Shown here in pieces: positions 52,723 through 60,700 of a DNA stretch of 64,000 nucleotides. The notes beneath the pieces are model-generated. The model made no database searches and had not been told where the DNA came from. It saw nothing but the letters and a program-made list of their open reading frames with translations. The DNA is taken from contig NZ_FZOR01000022.1 in NCBI RefSeq assembly GCF_900188445.1, positions 62,001 through 126,000 on the forward strand. The letters run 5' to 3'. Both the position numbers and the translations under genes were made by a program. Within the stretch, counting starts at the first letter, position 1; every line of letters starts with the position of its first letter. The stretch is from Actinomadura meyerae (GTDB taxonomy: Bacteria; Actinomycetota; Actinomycetes; Streptosporangiales; Streptosporangiaceae).

Positions 52723-54000
52723 ATGAAACCAGCCATGCAGGGCGGGGCGGCCGCGCAGAGCCCGTTCCGCCAGCCGAAGGCCGTCTGGGCCGTCGCGTTC
52801 GCCTGCGTCATCTCGTTCATGGGCATCGGGCTCGTCGACCCGATCCTGCCCGCGATCTCCGAGGACCTGGACGCCTCCCCCAGCCAGGTCACGCTCCTGT
52901 TCACCAGCTACCTGGTGGTGACGGCCGTCGCGATGCTGGTGACGGGCTTCGTGTCCAGCCGCATCGGCGCCAAGCGCACGCTCGTCGCCGGCCTCGCCCT
53001 CATCGTGGTGTTCAGCGCCCTCGCCGGGACGTCCGGCAGCATCTCCGGGATCATCGGGTTCCGGGCCGGCTGGGGGCTCGGCAACGCGCTGTTCATCGCC
53101 ACCTCCCTCGCCGTCATCGTGGCGTCGGCGAGCGGCGGGCTCGGCGGCGCGATCATCGCCTACGAGTCCGCGCTCGGCCTCGGCATCGCCGTCGGGCCGC
53201 TGCTCGGCGGCGTCCTCGGCGACATCAGCTGGCGCGGGCCGTTCTACGGCGTCTCCGCGCTGATGGCCGCCGCGCTCGTCGCCACCGTCGTCCTGGTCGA
53301 ACCGCAGCCGAGACCCGCGCGCAGGACCTCGATCGCCGACCCGGTGAAGGCGCTCCGGCACCGCGGCCTGCTGATCATGAGCCTGACCGCCCTCTGCTAC
53401 AACTGGGGCTTCTTCACCGTCCTCGGGTACGCGCCGTTCCCGATGGAGCTGAGCGCGATGCGGCTCGGCCTGGTGTTCACCGCCTGGGGGCTGCTCGTCG
53501 CGCTGTTCTCGGTGTTCGGCGCGCCGCTGCTGCAGCGCAGGTTCGGCCTGGCGCGCACGCTCTACGGCAACCTGGCGCTGTTCGCGGTGAACGTCGCGGT
53601 GATCGCAATCTTCGTGGACTCGCAGGCGGTGCTGATCGCCGCCGTGATCGTCGCGGGGATCTTCATCGGCGTGAACAACACGGTCACCACACAGGCCGTC
53701 ATGGTGATCGCGCCGGTGGAGCGGCCCGTCGCGTCGGCCGCCTACGGGTTCGTCCGGTTCATCGGCGGCGGTCTCGCCCCCTACGCGGCGGGGCGGCTCG
53801 TCGAGCACACCAACATCCACGTCCCGTTCGCCATCGGCGCCGGCGTGATCGCGCTCGGCATCGGCGTCCTGGCCCTCGGGCACCGCGACCTCGCCGAGGC
53901 GGAGCGGAACCAGGCCGAGGTCGACGCGCACGCCGGCCGGGGCGAGCCCGACGCGGAGATCACCGAGGCCGCGGAGACCGGCTCCGGCGCGGGGTCGTAG
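52723..54000 (+). CDS. MFS transporter (DHA1-type drug exporter)
   Basis: This 425-residue protein has twelve membrane helices in two halves. The family features include FVSSRIGAKRTLVAG (motif A, in the loop between helices 2 and 3) and GPLLGGVLGDISWRGPFYG (antiporter motif C region). The C-terminal 50 residues are polar and acidic. It resembles drug exporters; the substrate is unknown. Its promoter carries a palindrome that suggests substrate-induced repression by a MarR-type protein. It is divergent from the kinase gene and does not belong clearly to the TetR regulon. Confidence 0.9.
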   Translation: MKPAMQGGAAAQSPFRQPKAVWAVAFACVISFMGIGLVDPILPAISEDLDASPSQVTLLFTSYLVVTAVAMLVTGFVSSRIGAKRTLVAGLALIVVFSALAGTSGSISGIIGFRAGWGLGNALFIATSLAVIVASASGGLGGAIIAYESALGLGIAVGPLLGGVLGDISWRGPFYGVSALMAAALVATVVLVEPQPRPARRTSIADPVKALRHRGLLIMSLTALCYNWGFFTVLGYAPFPMELSAMRLGLVFTAWGLLVALFSVFGAPLLQRRFGLARTLYGNLALFAVNVAVIAIFVDSQAVLIAAVIVAGIFIGVNNTVTTQAVMVIAPVERPVASAAYGFVRFIGGGLAPYAAGRLVEHTNIHVPFAIGAGVIALGIGVLALGHRDLAEAERNQAEVDAHAGRGEPDAEITEAAETGSGAGS

Positions 54001-54011
54001 CGCGGCGGCCC

Positions 54012-54066
54012 GCTACGCACTTGCGCGCGAAAAAGCACCGATCTTTTCTGCGCGCGGGTGCGTAGC
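54012..54066. other. 24-bp imperfect hairpin with A/T-rich apex
   Basis: Bases 54012-54035 can pair with 54043-54066 over 24 positions: 20 Watson-Crick pairs, three G-T pairs and one mismatch, around the loop CACCGAT. The apex is GAAAAAG opposite CTTTTC, and the outer arm is GCTACGCAC with GTGCGTAGC. It starts 11 bases after the MFS stop and ends 32 bases before the next ATG. It could be an atypical terminator, a cruciform or a binding site. Confidence 0.6.
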
Positions 54067-54098
54067 CGCGCGCGCGTACCAAGCGTTAGATCGGGGCC

Positions 54099-54962
54099 AT
54101 GAAGATCGCCGCGCGGGCGGCGGCGATCGTGGCGGTGCTCGCCGCGCTCGTCGCCCACCCCCTGCCCGCCGGGGCCTCCGAGGACGCTCCTGGCACAACG
54201 AAGCACACCATCGCCATGGGCGGCTGGGACCGCCCCTACCTGCTGCATCTCCCGCCGGGCCGCCCCGCCGGGAAGCCGCTGCCGCTGATCGTGGCCATGC
54301 ACGGCGGCCTGAACGACCCCGAGTACGTCCGCAGGCAGAGCGGGCTCGACGCGGTCGCCGACGCCCAGGGCTACGCCGTCGCCTACCCCGAGGGCTTCCT
54401 CGGCACGTGGAACGCCGGGGCGTGCTGCTCGTTCGCCCGCTGGGCGGGCATCGACGACATGGCCTTCCTCGACGAGCTGATCGACACGCTGGTGGAGCAG
54501 GGCGTCGCCGACCGGCGCCGGGTGTTCATGACCGGCTTCTCCAACGGCGGCGGGATGGCCTACCGGTACGCCTGCCAGCGCGCCGAGCGGCTCGCCGGCA
54601 TCGCCGTCGTGTCGGGCGCCCTCGCGATCGGCTGCACCCCGGCGAAGCCGGTGTCGGTGCTCGCCTTCCACGGGACGCTCGACCCGTCCGTCCCGTACAC
54701 GGGCGGCGGGAACATGGACGCCGACGTCCACTTCCCGTTCATCGCCGTGCAGATCGTCATGGAGTTCTGGCGCTGGGTGAACGGGCTGCCCGCGCTGTCG
54801 TGGCCCGTCCCGGGCGGGCCGGACGGCTGCGTCGGCACCGGGCCCGGCCCGCAGCTGGTCGCGCTGTGCACCGAGCAGGGCGGCGGCCACGAGTGGCCGT
54901 CCTACGCCAGCCGGATGATCGGCGAGTTCTTCGCGGCCCGGCCGTCCCTGCCGGCGGGCTGA
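54099..54962 (+). CDS. secreted PHB-depolymerase/LpqC-type esterase
   Basis: This 287-residue protein has a signal peptide (MKIAARAAAIVAVLAALVA, cleavage after AGA near residue 26) and the polyhydroxybutyrate depolymerase / LpqC-type esterase fold. The oxyanion strand is PLIVAMHGG, the nucleophile serine is in GFSNGGG, the acid in HGTLDPSVPY and the histidine in GGGHEWP. It probably cleaves ester bonds of polymers or acylated plant material (feruloyl-esterase relatives exist) outside the cell. It stands alone, behind the long hairpin at 54012. Confidence 0.88.
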   Translation: MKIAARAAAIVAVLAALVAHPLPAGASEDAPGTTKHTIAMGGWDRPYLLHLPPGRPAGKPLPLIVAMHGGLNDPEYVRRQSGLDAVADAQGYAVAYPEGFLGTWNAGACCSFARWAGIDDMAFLDELIDTLVEQGVADRRRVFMTGFSNGGGMAYRYACQRAERLAGIAVVSGALAIGCTPAKPVSVLAFHGTLDPSVPYTGGGNMDADVHFPFIAVQIVMEFWRWVNGLPALSWPVPGGPDGCVGTGPGPQLVALCTEQGGGHEWPSYASRMIGEFFAARPSLPAG

Positions 54963-55002
54963 CGGACGGGGGCCGACGGACGGAGGCTGACGGACGGAGG
55001 CC
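54961..55002. repeat. three-copy 14-bp tandem repeat at the esterase stop
   Basis: GACGGACGGGGGCC, GACGGACGGAGGCT and GACGGACGGAGGCC follow each other directly, starting inside the stop codon (54960-54962); a fourth diverged unit reaches 55016. The repeat lies in the convergent gap with the mbtH-like gene. Confidence 0.75.
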
Positions 55003-55048
55003 GGCGCACGGAGGGGCGGGCGGCGCGGGGCACGCCGTCCGCCCGAGG

Positions 55049-55246
55049 TCAGCCGGCCAGGCTCCGCGGCCGGATGTCCTTCCAATTGGCCGTGACGTAG
55101 CCGATGCACTCCGAGCGCGACTCGGGCCCGAAGACCGTCGTCCAGCCGGCCGGGACGTCGGCGAACGCCGGCCACAGCGAGTGCTGGCCCTCGGCGTTGG
55201 CGAGGACCCGGAACGTCCCGTCGGGGTCGTCGAACGGATTGGTCAT
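55049..55246 (-). CDS. MbtH-family NRPS accessory protein
   Basis: This 65-residue protein has the MbtH signature: N-P-F-D-D near the start, SLWPAFADVPAGW and SRSECIGYVTANWKDIRPRSL. MbtH proteins bind NRPS adenylation domains and are needed for their activity or solubility. It is third in the operon of binding protein, hydroxylase and MbtH that is controlled by the iron box, and so belongs to the siderophore NRPS at 57750. Its upstream region carries the 12-bp repeat that ends in purine-rich AGAGAG. Confidence 0.95.
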   Translation of the reverse strand: MTNPFDDPDGTFRVLANAEGQHSLWPAFADVPAGWTTVFGPESRSECIGYVTANWKDIRPRSLAG

Positions 55247-55258
55247 CGCGCCTTCCTT

Positions 55259-55306
55259 CTCTCTTGACGGCTCTCTTGGCGGCTCTCTTGGCGGCTCTCT
55301 AGACGG
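55259..55306. repeat. four-copy 12-bp tandem repeat between hydroxylase end and mbtH
   Basis: CTCTCTTGACGG, CTCTCTTGGCGG, CTCTCTTGGCGG and CTCTCTAGACGG follow one another (55259-55306). The last unit includes the hydroxylase stop codon at 55299. On the minus strand each unit gives GAGAG, so the array may supply alternative ribosome-binding sites for mbtH. Confidence 0.8.
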
Positions 55307-56585
55307 CCGGGGTCACGCCCGCCGAGCGCCGGGCGATGGACCGGACGATCTCCCCGGTGCGGACCGCGGTCATGGACAGCAGCGACGAGGCGATCCCGTG
55401 CGTGTGCTCGGTCGCGCCCTGCAGGTAGACGCCCCAGGACCGGCCGGGGGCGGTGGCGACGCGGTAGTCGCGCTCGACGACGGGCCGCCCGTCCGGTCCG
55501 GCGAGGCAGTCGCCGCCCGCCTCGCCGAGCAGGTCGAACGGGTCCCGCTCGCGGTAGCCGGTGGCGTAGACCAGAGCGTCGGCGTCGAGGTCGGCGGCCT
55601 CGCCGGTGGGCAGGAACCCCACCCGGACGCGCACCGCGCCGCCGTCGTCGCGGACGTCCAGCACGCGGGAGGCGTTGAGGACGCGCAGCCGCTCGGTGCC
55701 CGCGACCTTCTCGGCGTACAAGCGCCGGTACAGCTCGTCGATGAGGTCGAGGTCGACCACCGAGTAGTTGGTGTTGCGCGAGTACTCGAACAGCATCCGC
55801 TTCACGTCGGCGGGCGCGGCGTAGTAGTGGTCGACGGCGGCCGGGTCGAAGATGCGGTTGGCGAAAGCGCTGTCGTCGGCGGGCGAGTACCCGTAGCGGG
55901 CGAAGACCGCGCAGACCTCCGTCTCCGGGTAGGTGCGGTGCAGGTACTCGACGGCCTCGGCGGCGCTCTGCCCCGCGCCGACCACGACGACCCGGCGCGG
56001 GTTCCAGCCGTCGCGCTCGCCGAGCCGGGTCAGCAGGTCCTCGGTGTGCCAGATCCGCTCGCCCGCCCGGACGCCCTCGGGCAGCACAGGTTCGAGCCCG
56101 ACCCCGATGACGACGTTGCGGGCGAGGTGGGTCTCCAGCCGGTCGTCGCGGCGCACCACGACCTCCAGCACCTCGTCGTCGCGCGGGCGCAGCGCGACGA
56201 CCTCCGAGCCGTAGCGGACGCGGTCGGCGAACGCGGCGGCCGCCCATTCGAGGTAGTCGTGGAACTCCACCCGGGTCGGGAACATCGTCTTGTGGTTGAC
56301 GAAGTCGACCAGCCGGCCGCGGGCGTGCAGGTAGGCGAGGAAGGAGTACCGGCTCGCCGGGTTGCGCAGCGACACCAGGTCCTTGAGGAAGTGGACCTGC
56401 ATGGTGGCGCCGTCGATCAGCATGCCCCGGTGCCAGCCGAACCCCGGCTGCTTCTCGAAGAACACCGCGTCCACGCCGGTGCCGTCCTCCCCCCGCCGCT
56501 CGTCCTCTTCGGCGAGGGCGACGGCGAGGGCGAGGTTGGACGGGCCGAAGCCGATCCCGACCACGTCGTGGACGCGGGGCTGCAT
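55299..56585 (-). CDS. L-ornithine N5-monooxygenase (siderophore biosynthesis)
   Basis: This 428-residue FAD enzyme hydroxylates the side-chain nitrogen of ornithine or lysine with NADPH and oxygen, the first step to hydroxamates. It has the N-terminal FAD motif GIGFGPSNLALA, the active-site region MQVHFLKDLVSLRNP, the NADPH motif VVGAGQSAAEA and the C-terminal ATGYRERDP. The family is SidA/PvdA/IucD; ornithine is favoured because the NRPS code is for hydroxyornithine. I chose ATG 56585, behind AGGAGGAG; the ATG at 56600 overlaps the binding-protein stop but has no Shine-Dalgarno sequence. Confidence 0.93.
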   Translation of the reverse strand: MQPRVHDVVGIGFGPSNLALAVALAEEDERRGEDGTGVDAVFFEKQPGFGWHRGMLIDGATMQVHFLKDLVSLRNPASRYSFLAYLHARGRLVDFVNHKTMFPTRVEFHDYLEWAAAAFADRVRYGSEVVALRPRDDEVLEVVVRRDDRLETHLARNVVIGVGLEPVLPEGVRAGERIWHTEDLLTRLGERDGWNPRRVVVVGAGQSAAEAVEYLHRTYPETEVCAVFARYGYSPADDSAFANRIFDPAAVDHYYAAPADVKRMLFEYSRNTNYSVVDLDLIDELYRRLYAEKVAGTERLRVLNASRVLDVRDDGGAVRVRVGFLPTGEAADLDADALVYATGYRERDPFDLLGEAGGDCLAGPDGRPVVERDYRVATAPGRSWGVYLQGATEHTHGIASSLLSMTAVRTGEIVRSIARRSAGVTPAV

Positions 56586-56599
56586 GCGCTCCTCCTGCA

Positions 56600-57616
56600 T
56601 CAGGCGGACTTCACCTTGCCGGCGGCCTCGGCGATCTTCGGGACGATGGTGTCGACGACGTAGGGGACGGCGAGCGGCGTCGGGGTGCGCAGCGGCCAGA
56701 ACGCCTTGAGGTCGAGCGGCACGTAGGAGCCGCGCTTGACGACGGCGAGGTCGCCGAACAGCTTGCTGCCCTCGATCTTCTTCTGCGTCGCGGCGTCGTT
56801 GTTGAAGTTGCTGAGCAGGACGTCCACGTCGAGCACGGACACCTTCTCCATGCTCAGCTCGGCGGCGAAGCCGTCGCCGGGGAGGTTCGCGATCTGCTCG
56901 GGCAGCTTCATGCCGAACTGCTGGAGCAGCTTGACGCTGGTGTCCTCCTTGGACTTCATCACGCCGATGTTGCCGTTGGGGAAGACGCTGGTGAACGCGA
57001 AGCCCTTGCCCTCCAGCTCGGGGTGCGCGGTCTTCACCGAGGCGACCTTGGCCTCGACGTCGGCGACGAGCTTCCTGCCGTCGTCCTCGCGCCCGATGGC
57101 CTTGGCGGCCTGGAGGGTGATCTGCTGCCAGGTGTCCTCGGCCGGGCCCGTCTGGTAGGCGACGGTCGGGGCGAGCTTGGAGAGCTTCTCGTACTCCTTG
57201 TCGATGTAGTAGTCGCCGGCCGCCAGGATGAGGTCGGGCCGCAGCGCGGCGACCTCCTCCAGGTTGTATCCGGCCTCGCCCGCCTTCAGCAGCTTCGGCT
57301 TGGCGCCGGTCAGCTTCGGCGCGCTCCAGGGCGCGAGGCCGTCGGACTGGACGCCGGTCAGCTCCGCCATGGCGGTCGGGACGACGCCGAGCGCGAGGAG
57401 CACGTCCTGGTCGATCTCGCCGAGCGCGACGATCCGCTTCGGCGCGGACTCGACCTTCGTGGTGCCGAGCTTGTGGGTGACGGTGACCGGGAACGCCCCG
57501 GCGGACCCGCCGCCGGTGGAGTCGCCGGCGGGATCGTCGTCGCCGCAGGCCGCGACCGTGCCGAGGCTCAGCACGAGCGCGGCGGTGGCGGCCAGGCGCC
57601 GCATCATGGTGCGCAT
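56600..57616 (-). CDS. iron-siderophore ABC importer substrate-binding lipoprotein
   Basis: This 338-residue protein is a FepB/FhuD-type binding protein with signal MRTMMRRLAATAALVLSLG and lipobox VAAC (cysteine at about 24). The fold features are PKRIVALGEIDQDVLLALGV and DLILAAGDYY. It should capture the ferric siderophore. The ATG at 57616 is 52 bases after the iron box. No permease or ATPase gene is in the operon, so these must lie elsewhere. Confidence 0.93.
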   Translation of the reverse strand: MRTMMRRLAATAALVLSLGTVAACGDDDPAGDSTGGGSAGAFPVTVTHKLGTTKVESAPKRIVALGEIDQDVLLALGVVPTAMAELTGVQSDGLAPWSAPKLTGAKPKLLKAGEAGYNLEEVAALRPDLILAAGDYYIDKEYEKLSKLAPTVAYQTGPAEDTWQQITLQAAKAIGREDDGRKLVADVEAKVASVKTAHPELEGKGFAFTSVFPNGNIGVMKSKEDTSVKLLQQFGMKLPEQIANLPGDGFAAELSMEKVSVLDVDVLLSNFNNDAATQKKIEGSKLFGDLAVVKRGSYVPLDLKAFWPLRTPTPLAVPYVVDTIVPKIAEAAGKVKSA

Positions 57617-57668
57617 AGAGGACCGGTGTCCTTCCAGGTTCTTCGTGGAGGGTTGCTGATCAGGGATC

Positions 57669-57687
57669 TTAGGTTAGCCTCACCTAA
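57669..57687 (-). promoter_or_regulatory. iron box (DmdR/IdeR operator) of the siderophore operon
   Basis: TTAGGTTAGCCTCACCTAA matches the 19-base actinobacterial iron-box consensus built from TTAGG-TTAG-CCTAA halves. On the minus strand TTGCGT and TAAGAT, 18 bases apart, form a possible promoter with the box across its spacer and -10. Iron-loaded DmdR/IdeR would therefore repress the binding-protein, hydroxylase and mbtH genes. Confidence 0.93.
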
Positions 57688-57749
57688 CCACGCAATGGGC
57701 GGGCTGGTATGACCCGGCTCACCCCGGCTCACCGGCGGCTCATCCCCGC

Positions 57750-60700
57750 TCACCGCGGCTCGCCCCGGCCCGCTCCGGCCGGGCCGAGCCGGGCCAGCAG
57801 CCCCGCGACGGTCGGCGCCGCCATCAGCGTCGCGATCTTGAGGTCCGCGCATCCGGGCTCCCTCCTGATCCGCCGGACGAGCCGCATGGCGAGCAGCGAG
57901 TGCCCGCCGAGGTCGAAGAAGTCGTCGTCCGGGCCGACCTCCGGGACGCCGAGCTCGGCGGCGAAGATCCGGCACAGCACCGCCTCCCGGTCGTCGGCTC
58001 CCCGCACCGTGACGGGGGCGGCCGCCTCCGTCACGGTGCGGGCGGTGAGCGCGGCGGGCAGCGCGCCGACCCGCACGGCGGGGTCGGCGGCGACGGCCTC
58101 CAGCACGCCGATCAGCCCGTCCGCCAGCGCGGCGGCCGTGCCGCGGTCGAACAGGTCGGCGGAGTAGTCGACGATGAGGCGCAGCCCGCCGCCGTCCTCG
58201 CGGAAGATGAAGTCCAGGTCGAACTTGGCCGCGCCCGGCCCGAACAGCGCCTCACGCTGCTCCAGGCCGGGGAACCGCACGTCGCCGACGCCCTGGTTCT
58301 CGTAGCCGACCATCACCTGGAACAGCGGGTTGCGGCCGGGCACGCGGCGGGGGCGCAGCGCCTCCACGACCGCCTCGAACGGCAGGTCCTGGTGGGCGAG
58401 CCCGGCGAGAACGGCCTCCCGGACGCGGGCGAGCAGCTCGGCGAACGACGGGTCGCCGGACACGTCCGCGCGCAGCACGAGCGTGTTGACGAAGAAGCCG
58501 ACCAGGTCCCGCGCGGCCTCCTCGGTGCGCCCGGCGACGGGGCTGCCGAGCGGGATGTCGTCGCCGGCGCCGGTGCGGTGCAGCAGCGCGGCGACGGCGG
58601 CCTGGCAGACCATGAACATGCTGGCGTTCGCGTCCCGCGCGACCCCGCGCAGCCGCCCGGCCAGGCCGGGCGGCAGCTCGGCGGTCAGGGTGCCGCCGCG
58701 CTGCCCGACGGTGCCGGGGCGGGGCCGGTCCACCGGCAGCGGGATCTCCTCGGGCAGATCGGCGAGGGCGCGGGCCCAGTGGTCGAGCTGCCGGGCGTGG
58801 ACGCTGCCGGGGTCGAGGGGGTCGCCGAGCAGCTCCCGCTGCCACAGCGCGTGGTCGGCGTACTGGACGGGCGGCGGCTCCCACGCCGGGGCCCGGCCGT
58901 CCAGCCGGGCGGCGTACGCCTCGGCGACGTCGCGGGCGAACGGCCCGAACGACCACTCATCGAAGGCGATGTGGTGGAAGACGGCGAGCAGCAGGTGCTC
59001 GCGCTCCCCCTCCGGGAACACCGCGACCCGCAGCGGGATGTCCCGCGACAGGTCGAACGGCCGGGCGATGACGTCCTCGGGCGCGCAGCCGGCGACCTCC
59101 AGTACGGGCCGCGCCTCCTCCGGGGGCAGGATCCGCTGGTAGGGGGTGCCGTCGTGCTCGGCGAAGACGGTCCGCAGGCTCTCGTGCCGGGCGGTGACGT
59201 CGCCGATCGCCGCCTCCAGCGCCGCGCGGTCGAGGTCGCCGCGCAGCCGCACCGCGAGCGGCAGGTGGTAGGCGCCGCGCGGGCCGTCGTCCTCGCGGAG
59301 CAGCTGGTCGAGCAGCCACAGGCGGCGCTGCGCGGACGACAGCGGGATCCGCTCGGGCCGCTCGCGCGGTGCCAGTTCGGGCCGGGGCTCCGCGCGGGCG
59401 GCGCGGTGCAGCCGCTCCGCGAGCCCGGCGACGGTCGGCGCCTCGAACAGGTCGCGGATCGCGAGCTCGGCGCCGAGCACCGCGCGGGCGCGGCCGACGA
59501 GCCGGGTGGCGAGCAGCGAGTGGCCGCCGAGGTCGAAGAAGTCGTCGTCGATCCCGGCGCCGGGGGCGTCCAGGACCTCGGCGAACAGCGTGCACAGCAG
59601 CCGCTCGACGGGGGTGCGCGGCGGCCTGCCCGCCTTGCGCGGCCCCTCCCGCCCGGGGTCGGGCAGGGAGCGCCGGTCGAGCTTGCCGTTGACGGTGAGC
59701 GGCAGCGCGTCCAGCGTCATGACCGCGCTCGGCACCATGTAGCCGGGCAGCCGCGCCTTGAGGCCCTCCCGGACGCGGGCGGCGAGCACGCCGTGGTCGC
59801 GCGCCGCCACCGGGTTGTTGGCGTACGCCCCGGGGGGTCGCCCCGGTTCCGCCGGGAGGCCGGCCGCTCCCCCGCCGAACACCGCGTCGTAGCGGCCGGG
59901 CTGGTCGGACGGGGTGAGTACCACGTCCGGGAACAGCGCGTGGAGGGTCTCCGGCTCGACCCCTTCGCGGGTTTCCAGTGCCCTCCTGGCCTCGTCCGCC
60001 GTTCCTCCGTCGCGCAGCGTCCGCAGCGCGGCGGTCTCGCCCGACAGCCGCGGGTCGGGGATCCCCCGGACCCGCAGCGGGCCCGGGGGATGTGCCCTGA
60101 GCACTCGTGCCCTGAGGTCGTCGAGGGTCGTCCAGTCGACGACCGGGGTCGGCGGGGCGGGCGGGGCGTCCTTGCGGAGGACGACGTCGTAGCGGTGGCG
60201 CGTCAGCTCATTGTGGTGGGTGCCGCGCTTGATGAGGACGTCGACGCGGGCCGGGCCGTCCAGCGCGGTGAAGAACGCCGGATCGAGGAGGAGTTCCTTC
60301 TCCATGCGGACGGCGCGCTCGACGGCGCCGAGGTCGCCGCCGCCGCGGCCGAGCTGGATCGCGGCGTGCAGGCAGTGGGCGGTCCGCAGGTCGCGGACGT
60401 CGCCGACGAACAGCGCCCCGCCGGGGGCCAGGAGCCGCATCGCCTTGGCGATGACGTCCTGAAGGTAGCCGGGGCCCGGGAAGTACTGCACCACCGAGTT
60501 GATCACGATGGTGTCGAAGTGGCCCTCGGGGAGGCCGGCGGTGTCGTGGGCGGGCCGGCAGCTCAGCTTGACGCCGGAGTCCTCGCCGAGGTCGCGGCGG
60601 AGCTTGGCGATGACGGGCTCGGAGAAGTCGGTCCCCCAGTACTCCTCGCTTCCGGGGGCGAGGCGGGTGAGCAGCAGGCCGGCGCCGACGCCGATCTCCA

